Positions 29,890-38,407 of a DNA stretch of 64,000 nucleotides are shown here, piece by piece (positions within the stretch are counted from its first letter, which is position 1; each line of letters starts with the position of its first letter). The notes under the pieces are model-generated. The model was not told the origin of the DNA and searched no databases. It saw nothing but the letters and a program-made list of their open reading frames with translations. The stretch is from Shewanella jiangmenensis (GTDB lineage: Bacteria; Pseudomonadota; Gammaproteobacteria; Enterobacterales; Shewanellaceae). Location: the NCBI RefSeq assembly GCF_018596335.1, contig NZ_JAHEPS010000007.1:62001-126000 (forward strand), read 5' to 3'. The translations under genes and the position numbers were made by a program.

Positions 29890-32800
29890 CTAGTGAAAGT
29901 CCCGCGAGGTAACCTTGAGGCTATCGAGCAGATGGGAGATATCCTCAAGCCGTCCGGCCACCACATGGGTCACCCCATCGGCATGCTCCACTGTGCCATT
30001 CACCTTCAAAATTGTTGATGTCAGATAGGGCTTTCGCTGCGCCCTTGCTGTGCCCATCCACACAATCAGGTTAGTGTTACCTGTTTCATCCTCAAGGGTA
30101 ATAAAGGTAACGCCCGATGCAGTGCCGGGTCGCTGCCTGCCCGTCACCACACCGGCAACAGTGACCAGCTGCCCATGGCGGGTGTTTTCAAGCGCTTTTG
30201 CTGTCAAAGATTTTCCAAGCAAACCGGCAGTTCGCAGTAATGCCATCGGATGTTGCCCAAGGCTTAAGCCCTTGCTGCGATAATCCGCCTTAAGACACTG
30301 CACCGCATTGGGGGCACTAAGGCTTGGCTCTGCGCCGCCCGGCTGCAGCGGCTCAGGTAAGTCATCAAACAGCGGCAGGCTTGCCTGACGGGCCGAGAGT
30401 TGCCAGCGGCTTTGAAATCGATGGCCACTCAGCAGCCTGAAAGCATCGGCAGCGGCAAGCAGCTCCAGTGCATGGCGGTCAAGCAAGGCACTCACCTCAC
30501 TCAAGTGCGCAAATCCCGCTGCTGGGCGAATGGCAACCAGCCTTTGCATGGCGCTTTCTCTCAGGCCCTTTACCTGCCGAAAACCAAGCCGGATAGCAAA
30601 GCCGGTGGCGGTTTTCACAAGATCACAGTCCCACTGGCTGTGATTGATACACACATCAAACACCTCCACCCCATGGCGGCGCACGTCCTGCAGGAGCTGC
30701 GATGGGCTGTAAAACCCCATCGGCTGGCTGTTCAGCAGCGCGCAGCAAAAGGCCGCCGGATGATAAAACTTAAGGTAAGCAGAGACATAGGCTAACAGCG
30801 CAAAGCTTGCCGAGTGGGACTCCGGAAAGCCATATTCGCCAAATCCCTGAATTTGGCGAAAGATCTGCCGGGCAAAGTCTTGGCTGTAACCCCGCGCGGC
30901 CATGCCATCAAGCAGCTTTTGCTCGAAGGGCCACAGCTTGCCTGTGTGTTTCCAACTGGCCATGGCCCGGCGCAGCGCATCCGCCTCACCGCCGCTGAAA
31001 CCTGCGGCCACCATGGCAAGTTTAATGACTTGCTCCTGAAAAATCGGCACCCCCATGGTGCGCTCAAGCACAGCTTTGACTGCGTCGCTGGGGTAAGTTA
31101 CCGCCTCCAATCCTTTGCGGCGCCGAAGAAACGGGTGCACCATGTCGCCCTGAATGGGGCCCGGGCGCACAATCGCAATCTGGATCACCAGATCGTAATA
31201 ACAGGCGGGCCTGAGCCGAGGCAGCATGGCGGTTTGCGCCCGGGATTCGACCTGAAACACCCCCATGCTGTCGCCGCGGCAGAGCATACGATAGACATTG
31301 GGATCCTCGGCTTTGATTGACCGCATCCCAAAGGGCTGTTGGTGGCGCGAAATCAGCTCAAAACAGCGGCGGATGGCGCTCAGCATGCCAAGCGCCAGAA
31401 TGTCCACTTTAAGGAGCCCCAGCGCTTCCAAATCGTCCTTATCCCATTGAATAACGGTTCTGTTATCCATGGCGGCGTTTTCTACCGGCACCAGCTCAGA
31501 CAAAGGTCCGGCGGAAATCACAAAGCCGCCCACATGCTGGGATAAATGGCGCGGAAACCCGAGCAGCGACTGCACCAGCTCAAGGTAGATGTCGGCGCCG
31601 GGCAGCAGCGCCGCCAGTTGCTCGCGCCAGGGGTGACTCGGATCGCGCCTGTCGATGCCCTGAATCAGCCTTGCCACCAGCTCTCTGTCCATCCCCAGCA
31701 CCTTACCCACCTCGCCTATGGCACTTTTCAGCCGGTAAGTGATAACGCTTGCAGCCAGCGCCGCCCGTTGCCGGCCATACTTGCGGTACAGGTACTGGAT
31801 AACCTCTTCGCGGCGCTCATGCTCAAAGTCCACGTCGATATCGGGCGGCTCATGGCGCTCTTTGGAAATAAAGCGCTCAAACAGCATATTGACCCGGGTG
31901 GGATCCACTTCGGTGATCCCAAGGCAAAAACACACCACCGAATTGGCTGCAGAGCCGCGCCCCTGATGCAAGATCCGTTTGCGTCTGGCAAAGCGGACTA
32001 TGTCGTAAATGGTGAGGAAAAAGTACTCGTATTCAAGCTCATGGATAAGCTTAAGTTCGGCCAGATACTGGCGTTTTACCGCAGCAGGTACCGCTAAACC
32101 GTAGCGGCGCCGCGCGCCTTTGGCCACCTCACGGGCAAGATATTCACTGGCGCTTAAGGTCGCGGGTACCAGCTCGGCCGGGTATTCGTATCTGAGCTCA
32201 TCGAGCGAAAAGTGGCACTGGCTGGCAATTGCCAGAGTATTGGCAATCCAATCCCTGGGATAGCGGCGCTGAATACTGGCAAGCGGCCTTAAGTAATGCT
32301 CAGCGTTCTGGCATAAGTGCCCTTGGGCCTCATCGAGCCTGAGGCCTAAGCGAATGCAGGTGAGCACATCCAAAAGTGGCTGGCGAGTGGCACTGTGCAT
32401 CAGCACGCCACCAGCGGCAACGCAGGGAATGGCGCAGCGCTTTGACAGGAGCATCAAATAACGCTGCCACAGACTGCAGCCGGCCTCAAGGTGCTGCTCT
32501 GCCAGCAGATAACACCGCCCATGCCAGGGCTTAAGCCGCGCCGCGAGCTGCGTTTGGGTATCCAGCCAGCACCGCTCTGCATCGGCAATATCACCCGCCG
32601 GGTTTTGCAGCCGCGAAGGGCGCCACAGCAGCAGACAATCCGAAATGGGGGTTAACAAATCATCGAGAATGCAGCGATATTCGCCCTTGGGCGCCCGGCG
32701 CCTGCAGCGGCTTATCAGCTCGCACAGCGCGCCATAGCCTGCCCGGCTTTGGGCAAGCAGCACAAAGGTGCCCTCCTCGAGCTGAAACTCACTGCCGACA

Positions 32801-32982
32801 ATCAGTTTGATCCCCGCCGCCTTTGCCGCCACATGGGCCTTCACCACGCCGGCCACCGAACACTCATCGGTAATGGCGATGGCCTGATAGCCAAGGCCAG
32901 CGGCACTTTCCACCAGCTCGTGGGGGTGCGATGCGCCGCGCAAAAAGCTGTAATTGCTGATGGCATGAAGCTCGGCGTACAT
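29890..32982 (-). CDS. dnaE2: Error-prone DNA polymerase III alpha-like subunit DnaE2 (ImuC)
   Basis: SOS-induced C-family polymerase that performs mutagenic translesion synthesis with ImuA and ImuB. The 1030-residue protein begins with a PHP domain (MYAELHAISNYSFLRGAS). The polymerase core has GRGSAANSVVCFCLGITEVDP and the catalytic aspartates in PPDIDVDFEHERREEV. The later part carries helix-hairpin-helix and OB-fold regions (GVTFITLEDETGNTNLIVW), and the end is SRDFH. The ATG at 32982 is used because its N-terminus matches the family and it overlaps the imuB stop (TGATG). Confidence 0.95.
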   Translation of the reverse strand: MYAELHAISNYSFLRGASHPHELVESAAGLGYQAIAITDECSVAGVVKAHVAAKAAGIKLIVGSEFQLEEGTFVLLAQSRAGYGALCELISRCRRRAPKGEYRCILDDLLTPISDCLLLWRPSRLQNPAGDIADAERCWLDTQTQLAARLKPWHGRCYLLAEQHLEAGCSLWQRYLMLLSKRCAIPCVAAGGVLMHSATRQPLLDVLTCIRLGLRLDEAQGHLCQNAEHYLRPLASIQRRYPRDWIANTLAIASQCHFSLDELRYEYPAELVPATLSASEYLAREVAKGARRRYGLAVPAAVKRQYLAELKLIHELEYEYFFLTIYDIVRFARRKRILHQGRGSAANSVVCFCLGITEVDPTRVNMLFERFISKERHEPPDIDVDFEHERREEVIQYLYRKYGRQRAALAASVITYRLKSAIGEVGKVLGMDRELVARLIQGIDRRDPSHPWREQLAALLPGADIYLELVQSLLGFPRHLSQHVGGFVISAGPLSELVPVENAAMDNRTVIQWDKDDLEALGLLKVDILALGMLSAIRRCFELISRHQQPFGMRSIKAEDPNVYRMLCRGDSMGVFQVESRAQTAMLPRLRPACYYDLVIQIAIVRPGPIQGDMVHPFLRRRKGLEAVTYPSDAVKAVLERTMGVPIFQEQVIKLAMVAAGFSGGEADALRRAMASWKHTGKLWPFEQKLLDGMAARGYSQDFARQIFRQIQGFGEYGFPESHSASFALLAYVSAYLKFYHPAAFCCALLNSQPMGFYSPSQLLQDVRRHGVEVFDVCINHSQWDCDLVKTATGFAIRLGFRQVKGLRESAMQRLVAIRPAAGFAHLSEVSALLDRHALELLAAADAFRLLSGHRFQSRWQLSARQASLPLFDDLPEPLQPGGAEPSLSAPNAVQCLKADYRSKGLSLGQHPMALLRTAGLLGKSLTAKALENTRHGQLVTVAGVVTGRQRPGTASGVTFITLEDETGNTNLIVWMGTARAQRKPYLTSTILKVNGTVEHADGVTHVVAGRLEDISHLLDSLKVTSRDFH

Positions 32983-35108
32983 CAAAACCACCCCTGCAGA
33001 TATAGCCCGGGCTCACCTTCGCGGCGAAATACCCAGCACAGGCCGCCATCGCTGTGACGGGCAAGGTAATAATCCCGCGCAGCGCCGCACCTTTCAGCAG
33101 TGCTTCCGAGGCTCTGGACAACTGAGTGTTCACGGTTCTGGACAACTGAGTATTCGCGGCTCTCACCTGAGTTTTTGTGACTTTGGACAACTGAGTTTTC
33201 TAGACTTTGGACACCTGAGTATTCGCAGCTCTGGTCACAGGCATTTCCACTGCTTTGGCCACCCGCGCATTCGCTCAACTGGTGACAGACGTTTTTACCC
33301 TTGCGTTTAGCGGATTTTCCACGACTGCCTTCACTGTGCCTTGTGCCAGTCCTTGTGCTGGCTTTTTCGCTATCTCTTTCGCTAATGCTTGCACTGGCTG
33401 TTTCGCCGCGCTCGATACCGCTTGTATCGTCGATTTGAGCGCCGCTTGTAACGCCGATGTTAGCGCCAATTGCATCGGCATGTTTGTCGCCGCAGCCGTC
33501 ATTCTTGGGCGCAGCTTGCCACCAGGGTTCACGCAGCCGCTCCGGCCCGCGCAGCAGCACCACCTTTTCCTCATCAATCCGCAGCGGCGTGGGTAACAGC
33601 CAGGGTGGGCGACAGGCAAACCCCAGCCCGTCGATATGCTGCAGCAAGAAGCCGTTATCCGCCGTTTTTCCGGCCGCCATGGGATGAAGCTCAACGCACT
33701 GGGCCGGCAGCAGCGCCGAACGCGCGCCGAGGCGTTTTATCCTGCTTGCCCCAAGCCTTGCCTCCAGTCTTGCCAGCAGGCTAAGACTCGCCCTGTGACT
33801 GTCCTCCAGTGCGCTGCCAGGCGCCGCACTTCGCGGTACAAAATGGCAGCGCTGTATGGTCAGTGCCATCACAGGCGCAGCCAGCGAAAAGCGCTCCAAC
33901 TGCAAGCGGCACAAAGCCAGCAGCCCCTCGGCGCTGTATTCGGCAAAAGGGTACGCCAGCGCAATACGGCTGTGGGACGCAGGATATATAGCTGAGCCTT
34001 CAGTCTCTAGGTCCTCAATCTTTAAGCCTTCAATCTCATGCCCCTGCATGTCATATTGGCGGTCAACATGCTCTACAGCGCGGTAATGCAGCACCAGCTC
34101 CAGCATCGACACCGCCAGTTGCCGCTGACGTAAAAACAGCGCGAGCTCCGTAAACATACGCCCAAGCACAAACACCAGCGCAGACAGACTTTCGGCTTCA
34201 TGCAGTAACTCAAGCCGCTGAGTATATTGCTCCTGCGGGCTGTAAAAGGGCTGCGGATGCGGCTGCTTGCCGACAAGCCTTGAAAGCAGCAGCACCAATT
34301 CATTGCCAAAGCGGATCCCAAGCTCAGATGACGGCAGGGAAAGCAGCGCGCCGATAACATCAAGCCCCATGCCTTCAAGACGCATGAGCAATGCTTCCGG
34401 CAGCGGCAAAAAGGCCAGTGGACATGGCGCCAGCGCGGCGAGTGTGGCAGACGTAGGCTTCAGGCTAGCGTTCTTGCTCTGTCTCAGGCTCGCGTTCTGG
34501 CTCTGGCTATCGCCCCGGTTGTGACGGCGATTATCTGCGTTACCCTGGTACTTGCCATTATCTTTGCTGCGGTGTCTGTCGTTATCTTTGCTGCTGTTGC
34601 TGCTGTTGCTGCTGTTGCTGCTGCCAGCAGCCCTTGCCAGTACCCCGGCCGCCAGCGGCGTATCGGCAAATGCCATGGAAAATTGGCACCCCAGCGCCGA
34701 GAGCGCAGAGGCAAAGGCCGCTGCAAAGGCCTCCTCACCGCCAAACAGCTGCGCCATCGAGCCACTTTCAAGCAGCAGCACATCGTGGCAGCGCTCAAAC
34801 ATCAGCTCAGATGCCGGCGGCGGTACGACCCTGGCGCTGAAACTGTATCCATGCAGGCACAGCCAGTCACAACCCGCCTGATGCAGCGATGGCTCATCAC
34901 GAAAAGGCTGCAGTGTATGACAAAGCTGGGCTGCGCTGCCCATGCTCTGCCCTTTACTGACACCAAAGCGGGCCGCCTGCGAACAGGCTTTTATCACCCC
35001 CGCGCGGGCAACATCGTACAGCACCAGCGGCGTCTCCTTCGAAAAGCCGTGAATATGGCGCAGATAATCCAGCTCCCACTGGGGCAGCCATACACCAAGC
35101 CAACGCAT
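32982..35108 (-). CDS. imuB: Y-family-like mutagenesis protein ImuB with repeat-rich insertions
   Basis: Catalytically inactive DinB-like protein that bridges ImuA, DnaE2 and the beta clamp. The 708-residue protein starts MRWLGVWLPQWELDYLRH (ATG at 35108, overlapping the imuA stop as TGATG) and ends with the family C-terminus RDYYLARHSDGGLCWVFRREGEPGLYLQGWF-like block. It is clearly longer than usual because of two low-complexity insertions: residues about 163-222 (Asn-Ser-Ser repeats then a basic, Asn/Arg/Lys-rich stretch) and about 540-672 (Ser/Thr/Gly/Lys-rich followed by octapeptide repeats like EYSVVQNR/EHSVVQSL). Conserved sequence resumes in frame after each, so this is expansion, not a frameshift. 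Whether the protein is functional with these insertions is open. Confidence 0.9.
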   Translation of the reverse strand: MRWLGVWLPQWELDYLRHIHGFSKETPLVLYDVARAGVIKACSQAARFGVSKGQSMGSAAQLCHTLQPFRDEPSLHQAGCDWLCLHGYSFSARVVPPPASELMFERCHDVLLLESGSMAQLFGGEEAFAAAFASALSALGCQFSMAFADTPLAAGVLARAAGSSNSSNSSNSSKDNDRHRSKDNGKYQGNADNRRHNRGDSQSQNASLRQSKNASLKPTSATLAALAPCPLAFLPLPEALLMRLEGMGLDVIGALLSLPSSELGIRFGNELVLLLSRLVGKQPHPQPFYSPQEQYTQRLELLHEAESLSALVFVLGRMFTELALFLRQRQLAVSMLELVLHYRAVEHVDRQYDMQGHEIEGLKIEDLETEGSAIYPASHSRIALAYPFAEYSAEGLLALCRLQLERFSLAAPVMALTIQRCHFVPRSAAPGSALEDSHRASLSLLARLEARLGASRIKRLGARSALLPAQCVELHPMAAGKTADNGFLLQHIDGLGFACRPPWLLPTPLRIDEEKVVLLRGPERLREPWWQAAPKNDGCGDKHADAIGANIGVTSGAQIDDTSGIERGETASASISERDSEKASTRTGTRHSEGSRGKSAKRKGKNVCHQLSECAGGQSSGNACDQSCEYSGVQSLENSVVQSHKNSGESREYSVVQNREHSVVQSLGSTAERCGAARDYYLARHSDGGLCWVFRREGEPGLYLQGWF
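33109..33240 (-). repeat. 24-bp coding repeat in imuB
   Basis: About five diverged units with the core CTGGACAACTGAGT(A/G)TTC on the plus strand, with a 24-bp period where best conserved (around 33111 and 33135), encode octapeptides such as EHSVVQSL and EYSVVQNR near the C-terminus of ImuB. Confidence 0.75.
34585..34623 (-). repeat. 9-bp coding repeat in imuB
   Basis: GCTGCTGTT-type 9-bp units in tandem (about four copies) encode an Asn-Ser-Ser run at the start of the first insertion of ImuB. Confidence 0.8.
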
Positions 35109-35848
35109 CAGTGCACGCCCCAAGGGCCCTGCACCACCCGCGGCGAACCCTGCTCGGGCAAATATCGGGCAAGCAGCGGCGAGAGCCCATCAAGCAGCAG
35201 GCTCTCCTGTGCCTGTCCGCCGCGCCGTTTAAGCAGCTTAAGTTCAAGCTGCCCGGGGTGCGTGGGCAAGCTGCTGCGCCTATTGCTAAGCAGAGACGGC
35301 GTGCCGCCTGCGGGGCTTATCCCCAGTCGCAGCGGCAAGGGATTACCCGCGGTCGGTTCATCCACCAGAATGATGGCCAAACAAGCGCCCTTTTCAGCCG
35401 CCAGTTGCAGGCGCCTAGCTTCGGTCAGCGTCAGCCTGTCGAGCCAGCCAAGCAGCAAGCGGCAACCACCGCTGCCAAGGCTTTGCTCCATCGCCCACAA
35501 GGTATCTTTGCGTGATGCAGGCGACACCTGACAAAAATGCTCAGGCCTGAGCCCATGTTGCAGCAAATACACCGGGTTAAGTTGCCAGGGGGCACCGACA
35601 AGCAGCACCGGGCAGTCACGCTCCCTGGTGAGCGTGCGCAAAAGCGGCGTCAGCAGCAGCAAGGATTGGGAGCCAGCAACGGGGCAACTGAGCTCACACA
35701 CCCCATGACGCGGCCAGCCACCATCGGGCAAGGCCGCATCCAGAGCGGCAATGCCGGTGGAATATCCGGGCTCGCGGCAGGTTTCCTGCCCAAGCCAGAT
35801 ATCGGCGCGGCCCAGTTGGCCGGGGAGATCTTTTGCACTGGTTTTCAT
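35108..35848 (-). CDS. imuA: SOS mutagenesis accessory protein ImuA
   Basis: RecA/SulA-like protein of the imuA-imuB-dnaE2 translesion cassette, which partners ImuB at damaged DNA. The 246-residue product shows STGIAALDAALPDGGWPRHGVCELSCPVAGSQSLLLL, which is RecA-like in layout but with a degenerate P-loop (CPVAGSQSLL), then LLVGAPWQLNPVYLLQHGL and LLLGWLDRLTLTEARRLQLAAE. It is the first gene of the cassette and is preceded by a promoter overlapped by a LexA box, with a long leader of about 290 nt. Confidence 0.9.
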   Translation of the reverse strand: MKTSAKDLPGQLGRADIWLGQETCREPGYSTGIAALDAALPDGGWPRHGVCELSCPVAGSQSLLLLTPLLRTLTRERDCPVLLVGAPWQLNPVYLLQHGLRPEHFCQVSPASRKDTLWAMEQSLGSGGCRLLLGWLDRLTLTEARRLQLAAEKGACLAIILVDEPTAGNPLPLRLGISPAGGTPSLLSNRRSSLPTHPGQLELKLLKRRGGQAQESLLLDGLSPLLARYLPEQGSPRVVQGPWGVH

Positions 35849-36129
35849 GGCTCACCTTTTTTTACTGCGCTGCCGAGGGCATTGATAAACCGCATATTTA
35901 ATGCCGCATCTTTAACACCGCAGGTTTAAACGACATCGCTAATTGATCTTTTGAACAACAGTTACATGTCATCCCCCAGCCGCCTGCGGCATGTTCAGGC
36001 AGGCCACCTCGCTGCTATTCAGGCATGTGCTACAGCAGTTACCTAGCTGTCAAACTCGGCGCCGACTCAATTCAGAACTCAGTTCAAACTCAGACTAAAC
36101 TCAAACAAAACTCAAAATAAGCCCAATAA

Positions 36130-36145
36130 CTGTATATTTATACAG
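36130..36145 (-). promoter_or_regulatory. LexA (SOS) box
   Basis: CTGTATATTTATACAG matches the CTGT-N8-ACAG consensus perfectly and extends to AACTGTATATTTATACAGTAT. It overlaps the -10 region of the minus-strand promoter facing imuA, the classical repressor position. Confidence 0.9.
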
Positions 36146-36171
36146 TATAGCTGGATTTTGCCATTTGCCAA
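36144..36171 (-). promoter_or_regulatory. Promoter of imuA-imuB-dnaE2
   Basis: On the minus strand TTGGCA (36171-36166), a 16-bp spacer and TATACT (36149-36144). The predicted start at about 36137 falls inside the LexA box and leaves a leader of about 290 nt before imuA. Confidence 0.75.
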
Positions 36172-36175
36172 TCCT

Positions 36176-36203
36176 TTGGGAAGCGGATCTATGGGTGTAT
36201 AAT
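36176..36203 (+). promoter_or_regulatory. Promoter of the orphan histidine kinase
   Basis: TTGGGA (36176-36181), a 16-bp spacer and consensus TATAAT (36198-36203), giving a leader of about 28 nt before the ATG at 36237. The LexA box lies more than 60 bp upstream of the predicted start, so direct LexA repression of this promoter is less likely. Confidence 0.6.
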
Positions 36204-36236
36204 GAGAATAGTTTTTATTTGACAAGTCCCAGTTTC

Positions 36237-37793
36237 ATGAAACTCCCCCATCACCCCGCGTTTGCCCGTCTGCAATGGCGTCTGTTCGGTTATTTTGGTT
36301 GCTCACTGCTGGTGATTTTGCTGCTGGCAAGCCTGATAGAATCGCTGGTGCTGCAACAACTGCTGATGCTGCCAAAAGAGACCCGACATCAATTGCAGCA
36401 ACTGGCGCAGCAGGCCGAAAGCCTGGTGAAAGCCGGTGACAAGGCGGCGCTGGCGCGCTGGGAAGCGGCGCAGCCATTCAGTTTGCATGTGATTGATGCG
36501 AGGCTCGAGGGAGTCAGCGGCAGGCCCATTCACCCGCATTTTGTGTTCAAACTGCAGTTTTTACTCGGGCCGGAACAGGCTTTGGGTGATCGGGTACAAA
36601 AACCCCTGATAGGACTGCCGATTTACGCCAGTTTCGATGACAGTGGGCCACTGCTGCTGGCGGTGCAGCTTAATGCCGAGCTGCATCCGGCGCGGGATCT
36701 GCACTACAGCCTGTGGGCGATACGAGTGAGTGTGGGTCTGGTTTTGCTGTGGCTTTTCAGCCGGTTGCTGGGACATTACCTCATCCGGCCGCTGTCAACC
36801 CTGCAGCAGGGCACCCGGGCACTGGCCGGTGGTAATCTTAATTGTCGCATCGGTGAGCAATTTTCTACCGCCGAGCCGGAGTTTTATCAGCTGGCGCGGG
36901 ATTTTGATGATATGGCGAGCGTTATCCAGCGCACTCTGGAAACCCAGCAGCGGCTTATCCGCGACATCTCCCATGAACTCAGAACCCCGCTGGCGCGGCA
37001 AAAACTGGCCTGTGAGCTGTTGATGGCCGACCTTACCCCTGAGCCCAGCAACAATGCAACAAACAAGCGCATGCTTGCCGAGACTAAGCCCAGCAAGAGC
37101 AAGCTTGAAGAGAGCAAGCCCGGCACGAACACACCAAGCCACTGCGCGCCGTATTTGCGGCGTATCTTCGATGAAAATCAGGGACTCAGCCAACTTATCG
37201 ATACCCTGCTAAGCTACAGCCGCCTTGCCAGTGGTTACCAGCAGCCCAAGCCAAGCCGTTTTGACCTGCACACCCTGATGCAGACGCTGCTCCATAACGG
37301 CCATTTTGAAGCCACCAAGGGACAACAAATTCACTGGCTGGGGATTAAAAGTGCCACGCTTGGACCAGTGTCTGCTCCAGAGCAAGCGCCTGAGCCTGCT
37401 TGCGAGCCGCCCCTGATGCTTGAAACCGACAGCACCCTGCTGCACCGGGCGCTGGAAAACCTTATCCGCAATAGCCTCAAATACGCCGCGCCGCCCACAG
37501 GCGAGCCCTGCCGGATTGAGATAAGTGCCGAGAGTCATGATGACTGGCTGCGGATCCTGGTGAGCGACAACGGCCCGGGCATAAGCCGCGACAAACTCGA
37601 GACGCTGTTTCATCCCTTCACCCGCTTTGATGAGGCGCGCCATCAAAGTCAGGGCGGCTATGGGCTTGGGCTTGCGATAGTGCGCGAATGCATGCGGGTG
37701 ATTGGCGGTGAAGCAAGCGCCACGCAAAGTCCGCAGGGCGGGCTGCAGGTATGTTTGATGTTGCCGCGGCGCTTTAAGGCGCTGGGCGCTTAA
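36237..37793 (+). CDS. Sensor histidine kinase without adjacent response regulator
   Basis: Inner-membrane two-component sensor of 518 residues. TM1 is at about 17-40 and TM2 at about 163-181, with a ~120-residue periplasmic domain between them. HAMP follows, then HisKA with the phospho-accepting His246 (RDISHELRTPLARQK) and an HATPase domain with N (LENLIRNSLKYAA), G1 (DNGPGIS) and G2 (GGYGLGLAIV) boxes, resembling CpxA/RstB-type kinases. The ATG at 36237 gives MKLPHHPAFARLQWRLFGYF. A Lys/Ser/Pro-rich insertion (about 270-300) widens the HisKA hairpin. No regulator gene lies on either side. Confidence 0.88.
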   Translation: MKLPHHPAFARLQWRLFGYFGCSLLVILLLASLIESLVLQQLLMLPKETRHQLQQLAQQAESLVKAGDKAALARWEAAQPFSLHVIDARLEGVSGRPIHPHFVFKLQFLLGPEQALGDRVQKPLIGLPIYASFDDSGPLLLAVQLNAELHPARDLHYSLWAIRVSVGLVLLWLFSRLLGHYLIRPLSTLQQGTRALAGGNLNCRIGEQFSTAEPEFYQLARDFDDMASVIQRTLETQQRLIRDISHELRTPLARQKLACELLMADLTPEPSNNATNKRMLAETKPSKSKLEESKPGTNTPSHCAPYLRRIFDENQGLSQLIDTLLSYSRLASGYQQPKPSRFDLHTLMQTLLHNGHFEATKGQQIHWLGIKSATLGPVSAPEQAPEPACEPPLMLETDSTLLHRALENLIRNSLKYAAPPTGEPCRIEISAESHDDWLRILVSDNGPGISRDKLETLFHPFTRFDEARHQSQGGYGLGLAIVRECMRVIGGEASATQSPQGGLQVCLMLPRRFKALGA

Positions 37794-37925
37794 CAAGCCC
37801 TAACAACGGCTTATTAACTAAGGCTTGGCGTGCGGGCGGCGGGCAGATTAGTATAGCCCCATGAAAGCATGCACAATTTACCGCACTTTTCCTGCGGCCT
37901 TATTGCATCTAACCCGGAGCAGCCC

Positions 37926-38393
37926 ATGCGACGTCAGCGAGTCCAGATGATTGCCCCAGACGCCTTGCCTGCAGCGCATAAGCGCAGCAAGGCACAGGGC
38001 CGCCTGGCGCACGGCGCTGATAAAATAGATAGTGAAGCCGAAAGCGAAAGCAACAAATCGCTCTCACCGCAAAGAATTTGGCAGATTGTGACCCTTATCC
38101 CCGCGGGCAAGGTGCTGAGTTATGGCAAGGTGGCCGATCTGGCCGGATTGCCGGGCCGCGCCCGCTACGTATCCCGTGCACTCAAGCTGGCACCGGACTC
38201 ACTTAACCTGCCCTGGCACAGGGTCATCAACAGTCAGGGCAAAATCTCCTTTGCAGTCAACACCCCCGCTTTTCGTGAGCAACAGGAGCTGTTGCGTCTG
38301 GATGGCGTGCAAGTGAACCAGGGCAAGATTGCGTTGTCTGAATATGAGTGGCAGCCTTGTCTGGCAACCCTGATGCTGCAACTCTCTTTTTAA
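37926..38393 (+). CDS. Alkyltransferase-like (ATL) protein, MGMT family
   Basis: ATL proteins bind O6-alkylguanine in DNA and hand the lesion to nucleotide excision repair; they cannot transfer the alkyl group. The domain (from SPQRIWQIVTLIPAGKVLSYG) carries LPWHRVINSQGKIS, with tryptophan (residue 97) in place of the cysteine of the PCHRV active site. The helix-turn-helix stretch ARYVSRALK is present. The ATG at 37926 has GGAG seven bases upstream; an ATG at 37869 in the same frame is possible. The N-terminal ~45 residues are hydrophilic and not conserved. The C-terminus is slightly longer than E. coli YbaZ. Confidence 0.88.
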   Translation: MRRQRVQMIAPDALPAAHKRSKAQGRLAHGADKIDSEAESESNKSLSPQRIWQIVTLIPAGKVLSYGKVADLAGLPGRARYVSRALKLAPDSLNLPWHRVINSQGKISFAVNTPAFREQQELLRLDGVQVNQGKIALSEYEWQPCLATLMLQLSF

Positions 38394-38407
38394 CGCCAAG
38401 GAATGTT

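Noticed and set aside
33095..33480. Frameshift or pseudogene in imuB
   Set aside because: The frame stays open through the insertion and the family C-terminus follows, so the gene appears intact though expanded.
34521..35531. Long plus-strand open frame (336 codons) opposite imuA/imuB
   Set aside because: It lies antisense to two recognised genes, crosses their junction, and its translation is Arg/Pro/Ser-rich with no family features; it is a shadow of high-GC codon use.
36130..36145. LexA box as the main operator of the histidine kinase
   Set aside because: It overlaps the minus-strand imuA promoter exactly, whereas it is more than 60 bp upstream of the predicted kinase start; only indirect coupling is kept as a finding.
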